Assembly (NCBI GenBank): GCA_038237435.1
Contig: JBBRYT010000003.1
Span: forward strand, 186,001-250,000
Source of the DNA: JACCTI01 sp038237435
GTDB lineage: Bacteria > Verrucomicrobiota > Verrucomicrobiia > Chthoniobacterales > UBA10450
Direction: 5' to 3'
Length of the DNA: 64,000 bases
Shown: piece after piece, positions 35,118 to 44,246 of the stretch
Numbering within the stretch: the stretch's first letter is position 1
How the letters are laid out: every line of letters begins with the position of its first letter
The notes under the pieces: model-generated
Databases searched by the model: none
Told to the model about the DNA's origin: nothing
What the model saw: the letters and a program-made list of their open reading frames with translations, nothing else
Program-made: the position numbers and the translations under genes

Positions 35118-36647
35118 ATGAAAATCAAACGCGCTCTCATTTCTGTTTCGGACAAAGCCGGCATCGCGGAATTTGCGCGCGCGTTGGAGAAACAGGGCAT
35201 CGACATCATTTCCACGGGCGGCACCTCCGAGCTCTTGCGCAAGGAAGGCGTGCCGGTGCGCGACATCTCCAGCTTCACTGATTATCCCGAAGTGCTGGAA
35301 GGCCGCCTGAAGACGCTGCATCCGCGCGTGCACGGCGGATTGCTCTACAAGCGCGGCAACCCGTTGCATGAGCAGCAGGCGCAGGAACAAGGTTTTCAAC
35401 CGATCGATCTGGTGGTGGTGAATCTTTATCCCTTTGAAAAGACGATCGAAAAAAAGGGAGTCACGCTGCCGGAAGCGATCGAGCAAATCGACATCGGCGG
35501 CCCGTCGATGATTCGCAGCGCGGCGAAAAATTATGAGTCGGTCACCGTTGTGGTCGACCCGGCTGATTACGAAAGTGTGCTCGATAATATTCGCGATAAT
35601 GAAGGCGAAACGACGCTGAAACTGCGCGAACGCCTGGCGATCAAAGCCTTCATTAAAACGTCGGGATACGATCGGACTATCGGGAATTTTCTGAATCGCG
35701 AGCAAACCACCGACGCCTCGTACTCGCTCGCCCTACCACTCGTTAGCCGATTGCGCTACGGCGAGAATCCGCACCAAAACGCGGCGCTGTATGGCGAGTT
35801 CGACAAATGCTTCGAGAAACTACACGGCAAGGAATTGTCCTTTAACAACATTCTCGACATCAGCGCCGCCACGAATCTGATCGCAGAATTCGAGGAGCCG
35901 ACGGTGGCGATTTTGAAACACACCAATCCTTGCGGGGTCGGAAGCGATGAAGATTTGCGCTGCGCCTGGGAGAAAGCTTTCGCGACGGACAAGCAAGCGC
36001 CCTTCGGCGGCATAATTATTTGCAATCGAACAATCGACGAAGCGCTCGCCAAGTCGGTCAGCGAAATTTTCAGCGAAGTGATTATCGCGCCCGAATTCGA
36101 TGGCGAAGCGCGCGCGTTGTTTCAAAAGAAGAAAAACCTTCGCCTCATCCGGCATCTCCCGACGAAACCTTCAGCCCAAACGGAGCTCGATATTCGTTCC
36201 GTTTGCGGCGGCGTGCTGGTGCAGGACAAGGATGTCGGCGAGGTCGCGGACCTGGCCACAAAGGTCGTGACGAAGCGTAAGCCTAAAGAGTCAGAATTAG
36301 CGGCTATGATTTTCGGCTGGCGCGTGGTCAAGCACGTGAAGTCGAACGCTATTGTTTATGCCTCCGCCGATCGCACGCTCGGCATCGGCGCAGGACAAAT
36401 GTCACGAGTCGATGCTTCGCGCATTGCGGTTTGGAAAGCACAGGAAGCGGGTCTCTCGCTTTGGAGTGGCGCCGTGGCGAGCGACGCCTTTTTTCCTTTC
36501 CCTGACGGGCTCATCGCCGCCGCCGAAGCAGGTGCGACCGCCGCAATTCAACCCGGTGGATCAGTGCGCGACGAAGAAGTCATCGCCGCCGCAAACGAGC
36601 GTGACATGGCTATGATTTTCACTGGCGTGCGCCACTTCCGGCATTAA
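35118..36647 (+). CDS. purH: Bifunctional AICAR transformylase / IMP cyclohydrolase
   Basis: A 509-aa enzyme for the last two steps of purine synthesis. The N-terminal cyclohydrolase part has ISVSDKAGIAEFARALE and ISTGGTSELLRKEGVPV, with KTLHPRVHGGLLYKRGN; the C-terminal transformylase part has LRYGENPHQNAALYG, LKHTNPCGVG, and FPFPDGLIAAAEAG near the end. Length is typical. The repeat element lies in its leader. Confidence 0.97.
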   Translation: MKIKRALISVSDKAGIAEFARALEKQGIDIISTGGTSELLRKEGVPVRDISSFTDYPEVLEGRLKTLHPRVHGGLLYKRGNPLHEQQAQEQGFQPIDLVVVNLYPFEKTIEKKGVTLPEAIEQIDIGGPSMIRSAAKNYESVTVVVDPADYESVLDNIRDNEGETTLKLRERLAIKAFIKTSGYDRTIGNFLNREQTTDASYSLALPLVSRLRYGENPHQNAALYGEFDKCFEKLHGKELSFNNILDISAATNLIAEFEEPTVAILKHTNPCGVGSDEDLRCAWEKAFATDKQAPFGGIIICNRTIDEALAKSVSEIFSEVIIAPEFDGEARALFQKKKNLRLIRHLPTKPSAQTELDIRSVCGGVLVQDKDVGEVADLATKVVTKRKPKESELAAMIFGWRVVKHVKSNAIVYASADRTLGIGAGQMSRVDASRIAVWKAQEAGLSLWSGAVASDAFFPFPDGLIAAAEAGATAAIQPGGSVRDEEVIAAANERDMAMIFTGVRHFRH

Positions 36648-36742
36648 ACGGCACGCCGTTTCTGTCGCCATGCGACGAGCGTAAGTTTTTCCAGCGATCG
36701 AGATGTATGGGTAGTTAACGAGTCCATCGCTGGGATCGTGAC

Positions 36743-39700
36743 TCATGGGAATGTGACGCGGTAAAATCTCTTACCGAGACTTACTGCATTCATGTCGGTG
36801 AGGGAAAACGCTCCAGTTGCATTGGCTGTCCTCGTGGCAAGAAATGAGAATTGCGTTACCAAGTCGGGCGAGAACTGGATTGTGTAGGTAGTGCTAGGTG
36901 CGCCCAGGCATTGGAGAACGATGTCGTTGCCGACGCGTGTGATGGAGATGATTCTTGGCGGCGCCTGCGGCGTTCTACATTTGCCCGCATTACCTGCGTT
37001 CACGATTGCTTGAATTTCTGATTGAGAGAGCGCGCGGCTGAACAGTTCGACCTCATCGAGTCGTCCACCGAAGAAACAACCGCTCCCAGTACAACCGCCG
37101 TCCGTAACCGGACGTGCACCCATGTTTAATTGCAGATTCGTTCGCGGGGTGAAAATGCCGAGGTTGGCGGTTTGCGCCGCCACGCCATTAACATAAATCG
37201 CGGCATTGCCCGTGGTCTTATCGTAGGTCAAAGCCACATGCGACCAGACGTTGAGCGGAGCGACTCCGTTTTGGGTTGAGAGGCGATGCTGGCCGTCTGA
37301 AGTGTCGACGATGTTGGCGTACAATGCGCCCGGCGAAAGATTGCCTGTTATGTTGTAGTTGTGCCACAGATGTGGGCCATAGGTCATTCCCGTACTCCAT
37401 TCCACAACCGGATTCACATCAGCGTCAGTCGGATAAATCCAGGTATCCACAGTTAATCCGTTTGGACTAGCTCCAAGATCCGCGCTCGAATTTGGCGGAA
37501 TCGAAACGTATCCACTAGAACCATCCAAATTAAACGCCTGCCCAACCTCACCCGAGGCATAGGTCACGACACCTTGGAGGGTTCCGTTGTTGCCGTTCTG
37601 AATGTCCGTGGCATTTCCTTCCCCCGGATACCACGCAGCCATGTTAGCTGGGGGCGGGGTGCAGGAGCGACACTTACCCGCGCTGCCCGCGTTAGCGATG
37701 GCTTGGATTTCTGATTGCGTGAGAGCGCGATTGAAGACTTCGATCTCATCATACAAGACGGGGTCAGATTGATCTGAGCCTGCGATAGCCGCATTCGTGC
37801 TGAAAGTGAAGGCAGGGTTGTAGCTCTGCGGCGCGCTAGGTACGCCGTCAAGGTAGAAGCTAACTGTACCGCCACTCTTAGTTACCGCGATGTGGTGCCA
37901 GTCCGTGTCGTTAATAACCATGGACGGACCAGGGCCTGCGTTACTTGAACCAACTTGAGTTAGGAACAATTCGCCCTTCACGCGCGGAGGCTGCGATGGC
38001 CCGGCAACACCAAAGCCGTAGCCGCCGGATCCGTAACTAATAACAAACGGGCCGGTCCCTGTTAGCGTGGCCGGGTTAAGTTTGATCCAGGAATCGAAGG
38101 TAAAATCCTGTAACCGCAGATTAGCAGGATTGCCGATTAACTCATCACCACCGGGACTCTGACTCCTAAAGACCTGGCCTACCTTACCTGCGACAAAGGT
38201 AATGTTGCCTTCCAACGTGCCATTGTTGCCATCCTGGATGTCATTGCCATTCCCATCACCTGGCCACCAAGAAACCATCCCCGACGGCGGCGGCGTGCAG
38301 GCGCGGCATTTGCCCGCGCTGCCGGCGTTAACGATGCCTTGGATTTGTGATTGCGTGAGAGCGCGATTGAAGACTTCGACCTCGTCAATATCGCCGCTCC
38401 ACGGTTGCAGGCCATTCTCCGCCGCTCCGATCAGGAGTGGAGCACTGTCGGCCACAGAGTTCGTGCCGAGCGTGTCGTACTGAGCTAGCGATGCGTCCAA
38501 CGTGCCATCCACGTATAATTTAATTCCCGAGATGGAGGAGCTTCCGTCATAGGTCACGGCCACGTGGTGCCATTGGCCGTCGTTAATTGCAATCGTGCCG
38601 CGAACGCCGAGCGCATGATCCCGTGGGCAGGTGGCGGTCACACTACCGTCTATACTGAATGTAAGAGCTCCCGCACCCGTCGGGGTCGGATTCATCACTT
38701 CGCAGCGAGGCGCTTGACCATTACTCATCCCGAAAAGATAGCCCCTGGAGTTCGCGTTGGGGTCTCTCTTCGAGACGATCCATTTGTTGAGCGCAGTCTC
38801 CGTCGTTCGCACCCAGGCGTCGATGCTGAAAGCATCTGTTCTTTCGAAGCTCAGGTTGGCGTTGTTCGTTGTCGTAACGAATTGATTCGAGCCGTTGAAG
38901 TGAAATGCCCGCCCTACTTTGCCGGAGGTGAAAGTAACACCATTTTGGAGAGTCCCGCTGTTGCCATCCTGAATGTCGTTAGCGTTGCCATCGCCTGGCC
39001 ACCAGCTCACCAGGCCAGGAGGCGGCGGTGTGCACGCCTCGGGCGCCAGGACAAGCTGGACGGGGGTGTTCAATCCAGTGACTAGCGACGCATTCACTGC
39101 CGCCCCGGTGGTGGCGTTGTATTCGCCAATCGTTCCTGTACTAAGGTTCACGACAAAAAGATTCGTTCCATCTGTCGTGATGCCTTGAGGTTCACTCAAG
39201 CCAGTAATAAACGACGCGTTCACCGGCGTGCCGGTGGTAGCGTTATATTTACCCACCGTTCCGTTGCCGGTCCCGGCGAGGGCGCCGTTTGCGACAAACA
39301 GATTCCCTCCCATTAGCGTGATGCCGCACGGGAAACTCAAGCCTGTGACCAGCGACAGGTTCACTGGCGCCCCCGTAATGGCATCGTACTTACCTATGAC
39401 TCCATTTCCACTTCCATTGGTATTGTTGTTCACGACATAAAGGTACGTTCCATCTGTCGCGACGCCCCACGGCTGACCCAAGCCTGTAATAAACGAGGCG
39501 TTCACCGGCGTTCCGGTGGTGGCGTTGTATACCCCAATCGTTCCGGAGGATTGATTCGCGACGAATATGTTTGGACCAAGAAACGCCATGCCTTGGGGGC
39601 CGTTCAACCCTGTGATGAGCGAGGTGTTCAGCGCCATTCCAGAGGTGGTATACTCGCCAATCGTGTTGCTGAAAAAGCTCGCGACAAAGAGGTTAGTACC

Positions 39701-39952
39701 GTCCGTGGCGATGCCGTTCGGACCATTTAGCCCCGTAATCAACGATGCGTTTACCACCATCCCGTTGGTGGCGTGGTATTCGCCGACCGTGTTGGAGTTC
39801 TGGTTTGTCTCAAAGATTGCGCCCAGCGCGTCCGTCGCCGAAATGGCAAAGAGTACGGCGGCACTGGCGCCGAAGACGAGCGTGCAAAGGATTCGATGGA
39901 ACCGCCCGAAATTGAATTTGATGTCTGGTTTCATAGTTGTTGGAGCGTTCAT
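36743..39952 (-). CDS. Large exported beta-propeller and triple LamG-like surface protein
   Basis: A 1069-aa protein. Residues 1-45 form an N-terminal signal or anchor. Residues about 46-305 are six tandem 37-47-aa blades of pattern GLNGPNGIATDGTNLFVAS / TIGEYNATTG, a propeller. Then three LamG/concanavalin-like units each begin CTPPPxxxxxWxPGxGN (about 307, 552 and 765) with WHHVAVTYDGSS-type cores and end GSAGKCR. The C-terminal domain is PPRIISITRVGND to KRFYRVTFP. It is likely a surface glycan-binding or adhesive protein. Codon use looks more AT-rich than its neighbours, and the genome motif is absent. A second ATG lies at 39934. Confidence 0.85.
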   Translation of the reverse strand: MNAPTTMKPDIKFNFGRFHRILCTLVFGASAAVLFAISATDALGAIFETNQNSNTVGEYHATNGMVVNASLITGLNGPNGIATDGTNLFVASFFSNTIGEYTTSGMALNTSLITGLNGPQGMAFLGPNIFVANQSSGTIGVYNATTGTPVNASFITGLGQPWGVATDGTYLYVVNNNTNGSGNGVIGKYDAITGAPVNLSLVTGLSFPCGITLMGGNLFVANGALAGTGNGTVGKYNATTGTPVNASFITGLSEPQGITTDGTNLFVVNLSTGTIGEYNATTGAAVNASLVTGLNTPVQLVLAPEACTPPPPGLVSWWPGDGNANDIQDGNSGTLQNGVTFTSGKVGRAFHFNGSNQFVTTTNNANLSFERTDAFSIDAWVRTTETALNKWIVSKRDPNANSRGYLFGMSNGQAPRCEVMNPTPTGAGALTFSIDGSVTATCPRDHALGVRGTIAINDGQWHHVAVTYDGSSSISGIKLYVDGTLDASLAQYDTLGTNSVADSAPLLIGAAENGLQPWSGDIDEVEVFNRALTQSQIQGIVNAGSAGKCRACTPPPSGMVSWWPGDGNGNDIQDGNNGTLEGNITFVAGKVGQVFRSQSPGGDELIGNPANLRLQDFTFDSWIKLNPATLTGTGPFVISYGSGGYGFGVAGPSQPPRVKGELFLTQVGSSNAGPGPSMVINDTDWHHIAVTKSGGTVSFYLDGVPSAPQSYNPAFTFSTNAAIAGSDQSDPVLYDEIEVFNRALTQSEIQAIANAGSAGKCRSCTPPPANMAAWYPGEGNATDIQNGNNGTLQGVVTYASGEVGQAFNLDGSSGYVSIPPNSSADLGASPNGLTVDTWIYPTDADVNPVVEWSTGMTYGPHLWHNYNITGNLSPGALYANIVDTSDGQHRLSTQNGVAPLNVWSHVALTYDKTTGNAAIYVNGVAAQTANLGIFTPRTNLQLNMGARPVTDGGCTGSGCFFGGRLDEVELFSRALSQSEIQAIVNAGNAGKCRTPQAPPRIISITRVGNDIVLQCLGAPSTTYTIQFSPDLVTQFSFLATRTANATGAFSLTDMNAVSLGKRFYRVTFP

Positions 39953-40010
39953 TCGGATTTGTTGCCGCTAGTGAATGTCGAGTTCTGCTGAACAGGCGCT
40001 CGCAGTCGTT

Positions 40011-40322
40011 TCATAAAGTGTTTCCACTGTTTGATCGTGCGATTGGGCAGCTAGAACGGATATTCTTATCCTCCCACGACAGCACTGACCGGTTTGCTCC
40101 ATTGGCCCGCTTGCTGATCGCCGACCATGTAGATGGCGCGATATCGACGTAGCCGGGCGTGGTGTCGTTAGCTAGAAAGATGAAGCCCTTGCCGTCGCCG
40201 TGATCGACTTCCAGCCGCAGCATGTCTAGGTAGGCGCTGAAAAAGTTGTGCGTGCGGTAAGAAGGGCAACCGCTGCGCTGCGGCGGCGGGAGCGAGACCG
40301 AAAGCGGGGCGCTGCTCATCAC
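40011..40322 (-). CDS. Doubtful small ORF in the 39953-40416 spacer
   Basis: This 464-base spacer separates the divergent surface-protein and sigma-factor genes. The best candidate inside is a 103-aa frame containing FFSAYLDMLRLEVDHGDGKG and GYVDIAPSTWSAISKRANG. It has no recognised family, no visible ribosome-binding site and an atypical N-terminus; another 62-aa frame overlaps it. It could be a gene remnant. Otherwise I see only promoter-type sequence in the spacer. Confidence 0.2.
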   Translation of the reverse strand: MMSSAPLSVSLPPPQRSGCPSYRTHNFFSAYLDMLRLEVDHGDGKGFIFLANDTTPGYVDIAPSTWSAISKRANGANRSVLSWEDKNIRSSCPIARSNSGNTL

Positions 40323-40416
40323 CCATAACGTCCCAAAGACGTTTAAAAAGGGACATGGACCCTGAAAAGATTTCCCGTCTCAGGCCGAAAAGGGTATAAC
40401 CGCGCCCAAACCGGTC

Positions 40417-40998
40417 GTGAGCATTCCCCGAGAACCCGATGTAACTCAGATGCTACAGGATTGGTCTGCCGGTGATCGCGACGCCGCGGAAAAGCTCATG
40501 CCGGTGATTTACGACGAGCTGCGCCGCCTCGCCCGGCATTACCTGAGCAGGGAACGACCGGACCATACCTTGCAGGCGACCGCCCTCGTGCACGAAGCCT
40601 ATTTGAAGATCGTCGATCAACGTCGCGTCACCTGGCAGAACCGCGCGCACTTCGCCGGAGTAGCCGCGCAGTTGATGCGGCGAATTTTGTTGCAACACGC
40701 GCGCGCGCATCATGCCGCGAAACGCGGTGGCGGCATACCTAACCTTTGCCTCGATGAAGCGCGCGAGTTAGCTGAGGAAAGCAAGACGGACCTTATCGTT
40801 CTCGACGATGCCTTAAAGGATTTTGCGCGCGTCTATCCGCGCGAAGGCGAAGTGGTAGAGTTAAAGTTCTTTGGCGGGATGGAAACAAAAGAAATCGCCG
40901 AGTTCCTAAAGGTCTCGTCCAAAACGATCCTGCGCGATTGGCAATTCGCCAAGCTCTGGCTGCGCCGCGCGTTGAAGGCAGGAAGCTACGATGCCTAA
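40417..40998 (+). CDS. ECF-like RNA polymerase sigma factor (kinase-associated type)
   Basis: A 193-aa sigma factor of the ECF-related subfamily often found beside Ser/Thr kinases. Region 2 is LRRLARHYLSRERPDHTLQA and TALVHEAYLKIVDQRRVTW; region 4 is LKFFGGMETKEIAEFLKVSS with KTILRDWQFAKLWLRRAL. The start is GTG. The last codons GAT GCC TAA are in the motif copy at 40993-41002, which also encodes the first residues (MPNE) of the overlapping kinase gene. The kinase is the likely input. Confidence 0.92.
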   Translation: MSIPREPDVTQMLQDWSAGDRDAAEKLMPVIYDELRRLARHYLSRERPDHTLQATALVHEAYLKIVDQRRVTWQNRAHFAGVAAQLMRRILLQHARAHHAAKRGGGIPNLCLDEARELAEESKTDLIVLDDALKDFARVYPREGEVVELKFFGGMETKEIAEFLKVSSKTILRDWQFAKLWLRRALKAGSYDA

Positions 40999-43517
40999 CG
41001 AGCGGTCGGAGCTACTGGCTGAGCTGGTGAAGTCGGCTCTCGAACAAGGTCCGGAGAAATGGGCGGGTTTTCTCGACCGGGAATGCGCCTCCGATGCGGC
41101 GCTGCGCGCGGAAGTAGAATCGCTCCTCGCCCAACATGACGGAGCGAGCTGCTTTATCGAAACTCCCGCCCTGCATCTCGTGGCGGAATCGCTCGCCGGC
41201 GAAGGCGCCTATTCCGCTGGATATCTCATGGGTGATTACGAAATTCTTTCTCTGGTCGGGAGAGGTGGGATGGGTGAAGTCTATCTCGCGCAGGATCGCA
41301 AGCTAGGTCGGAAGGCAGCACTTAAGCTTATCCAACGCGGGCTTGATTCAGACGAGCTGGTGCGACATTTCAAACGCGAAGAGAACCTTCTCGCTAGTCT
41401 GAACCATCCTAACATCGCCCAGCTTTACGGCGGTGGAGTAAATGCGGATGGGAGTCCCTTCTTTGCCATGGAGTTTGTTGAAGGCGAGCGGCTGGACGAG
41501 TATTGCGATAAGCGCGGCTTATCGACCAGGGAACGGCTTCAGATTTTTCGCAAGATCTGTTCCGCCGTGACCTACGCGCACCAGCATTTGGTTATCCATC
41601 GCGACCTTAAGCCGGCTAACATTCGAGTTACTCCGGAAGGAGAGCCGAAATTACTCGACTTCGGGATAGCTAAGCTGCTCGACAAGGAGAGCGGGACAAG
41701 CGGCCAGACTATAACCATGGCAGTGATGACACCGGATTACGCCAGCCCTGAACAAGTGCGTGGCGAAAGCATGACTACGGCCAGCGACACCTATAGCCTG
41801 GGTGTCATTCTTTACGAGTTACTCACCGGCACGCGGCCCTACCGCCTAACGAGTCGTAAACCGAGTGAAATCTCGCGCGCCATTATGGAGCAGGAACCGG
41901 CGCGCCCCAGCGCGGCGATAGTGGCTAATCGAGAATCGAAAATCGCTGCGCGGCGATCTCGATAATATCGTCCTGATGGCAATGCGAAAAGAGCCTGTGC
42001 GACGCTACGCTTCCGTCGGGCAGTTTGCGGAAGACATCCGTCGCCATCTCGAAGGCCGGCCGGTTGTTGCGCGCAAGGACACTTTTCACTATCGCGCCTC
42101 GAAATTTGTAGGACGCAACAAGGTCGCGGTTGCGGCCGCGGTCATGCTCGTCATCGCTGTCCTGGCAGGCTTGGCCGTGACGGTCTGGGAGGCTCGCGTG
42201 GCAAGACAGGAACGCGATCGAGCGCGCGCGGAGCAGGCCAAGGCGCAACGCATCAACGCTTTCATGCAGGACTTATTAGGCTTCGCCAACCCCGGGTGGT
42301 ATTCACCAGGCCTCAAGAAAGGTCAGGAGGTGACCATCGGTCAAGTTTTGGACGAAGCTGCCGGCAAGGTTGAGAAAGAATTTGCGGATCAACCGCAGAT
42401 CCAGGCGGAACTCCAGCGCAACATCGGCACCAGTTACATGTACGAAGGACGCTACGACGCGGCGGAGCGTCACCTGCGCGCGGCGCTCGAGACGTTCAAC
42501 AAGCTGCACGGAGACGACGATCCCGATAGCGCGCGCACCTTGTTGCACCTCGGTGACACGCTGCTTTCAAAGGGCGATTTGCGTGGGGCCGAACCGCTTT
42601 ATAATCGCGCCCTCGAAATTTATCGGAAGGAGAAAGCGAACGCTGCCTTTGAACCGCGCTGGTACGCCGCTGTCGCCGCCGATCTCGGCAACGTCAACAA
42701 GATGACGGGCAACGCACCGGCGGCGGAAGCGCTCTGGAATGAAGCGCTCGTATTGGCCTCGCGGCTCTCGGGCGATGACAGAGCAGCAATGGCGATTGTC
42801 AGGGGCAGTCTCGCGTCGGGCTACTCCGATCGAGGTGACCTGGACGGTGCGGAAGCGCTCTATCGGCAGTCGCAGGAGGAATTCAATACTTTGTCCAATC
42901 GCGAACGCTGGGAACTGGGCGCGACGCTTTCCGGATTGGGTGATGTTTTGGCGACCAAAGGCAAACTGGAAGAGGCCGAACCTTTGTTGCGCTCGGGCGC
43001 GGAGCTTTACCGCAAGTCGTTAGGCGCAAACTCCGCCTATCTCGGGCGCAATCTGGAAATCCAGGCAAGACTCTTTTTGCTCAAGGGAGATATTGCCGCA
43101 GCGGAAGAGGCCATTAGAGAAGCGACTGATATTTTTGAGCGAGTTCTTCCCGAGAGCCACCCCGTGCGTCTGGTCGGCGCTGTGACCCAAGCAAGAATCC
43201 TGAACAAAACCGGTCGTTCGGATGCCGCTGAAGTCATACTTCGAAAGGCTTCCGATGCCTTAGGGCGAGCTTTGCCTCCAAGTCATTACTACACCGCCGG
43301 CGCGAAGAGTGCGCTTGGTGAATCTCTCACCGCACAACAACGTTATGACGAAGCAGAGCCGTTCCTTATCGAAAGCTACGAAAGCTTGAAAAGCTCGCAG
43401 GGTGCGACGAATCCGCGGACGAAGGTTGCTCTCCAGCGACTCATCGACCTCTACGAAAAATGGGATCGTGCGGACGCAGCGACAAAGTATCGGGCCGATC
43501 TCGCTCAGTTCAAATAA
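40991..43517 (+). pseudogene. Ser/Thr protein kinase with C-terminal TPR domain, split by one frameshift
   Basis: Frame 1 (40991-41965) carries a complete kinase domain: glycine loop GRGGMGEVYLA, Lys in AALKLI, HRDLKPANI, DFGIAK, and PDYASPEQVRG. It then runs into TAA after ESKIAARRSR. The continuation in another frame (SLRGDLDNIVLMAMRKEPVR, a membrane helix AVMLVIAVLAGLAVTVW, and TPR repeats to 43517) is the normal rest of this family. The 2527-base span has one base too many; removing one A from the A-run near 41939-41942 restores ANRESKSLRGDLDN and an 841-aa protein. Either a real mutation or an assembly error. Confidence 0.85.
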
Positions 43518-43592
43518 CCTAGAGGCGGTTGTCCGTTCTAGACAGATCGACGTTCTCCGACACACTCGGGAATTTATCCAAGCTAGGTCTCG

Positions 43593-44120
43593 TTAGGCAG
43601 TAACGGTTCGGCTGCGGCGAAGCATTCCCGCTTGTGTTATTACTCCGATGGCAGTCAGAACGACAAAGGCGATCGTTGCGCCGGTCACAGGTAAGGTGAT
43701 GGCGCGCAGGATAAGATTCGCTCCGATCAATGAAGAAATAAAGATCAACGCCCAATCAAAGAGCGAGAGAAGCAGGATAGCGCCGACGATGCCGCCGATA
43801 ATGAAAGTGAGCCAATAGTAATGGGCCTGATCGACGAAGAAGGTTGCGGCCACGCCGACGGCTAGTCGGCCACCGGCGGCAAAGCCGACAATCCCGACGG
43901 CGAGTCTTTGTAAAAGCGCGGCGAGCAAAGCGCCGAGAAAACCAAGGATGAGCGCGATGCTAAGTTGTAACAGTGGCGTTGGCTCATGCAGGAGATGCGG
44001 CGCCAGCTCCACGCCGGCGGCGAAGCCGAGCGCGGCGACACAGAGCCAGAAGAGTTTTCGCCCGAAAAAGAGAACCACCACGCCGATGAGCGCGCTAACG
44101 ACCGGAACCGAAGCATTCAT
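43593..44120 (-). CDS. Multi-pass membrane protein (DUF4203/TM7-like)
   Basis: A 175-aa protein that is almost entirely hydrophobic, with about six to seven helices (VVSALIGVVVLFFGRKLFWL, LSIALILGFLGALLAALLQR, TFIIGGIVGAILLLSLFDWA). The pattern resembles DUF4203/TMEM198-like proteins of unknown function. The stop codon GCC TAA lies in the motif copy at 43589-43598. It is convergent with the kinase gene. Confidence 0.75.
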   Translation of the reverse strand: MNASVPVVSALIGVVVLFFGRKLFWLCVAALGFAAGVELAPHLLHEPTPLLQLSIALILGFLGALLAALLQRLAVGIVGFAAGGRLAVGVAATFFVDQAHYYWLTFIIGGIVGAILLLSLFDWALIFISSLIGANLILRAITLPVTGATIAFVVLTAIGVITQAGMLRRSRTVTA

Positions 44121-44143
44121 TTTTGCGCGAAGCGTCTTGGAGT

Positions 44144-44218
44144 GCGGCGCTGCTGCGCCGCTTTGGATTCGTTAGGCAAATTCCCCCGCGAAGAAAAGCG
44201 CCGGGGCACCGGCCTACT
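44144..44218. repeat. Intergenic hairpins between the membrane protein and peptidase genes
   Basis: The 126-base spacer contains a perfect 7-bp stem GCGGCGC-TGCT-GCGCCGC (44144-44161), set in a GGAGTGCGGCG ... CGCTTTGG context common in verrucomicrobial spacers, then a one-mismatch motif (TTCGTTAGGC), then GCCGGGGCACCGGCCTAC, resembling the end of the 34961-35103 element. These may be fragments of REP-like sequences. Confidence 0.5.
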
Positions 44219-44246
44219 CCCAGGCAGGCTGGGCCTGCGGAAAACA

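Noticed and set aside
40168..40356. 62-aa minus-strand ORF ahead of the sigma gene
   Set aside because: Overlaps another weak frame, has no ribosome-binding site and its composition is frame-shadow-like.
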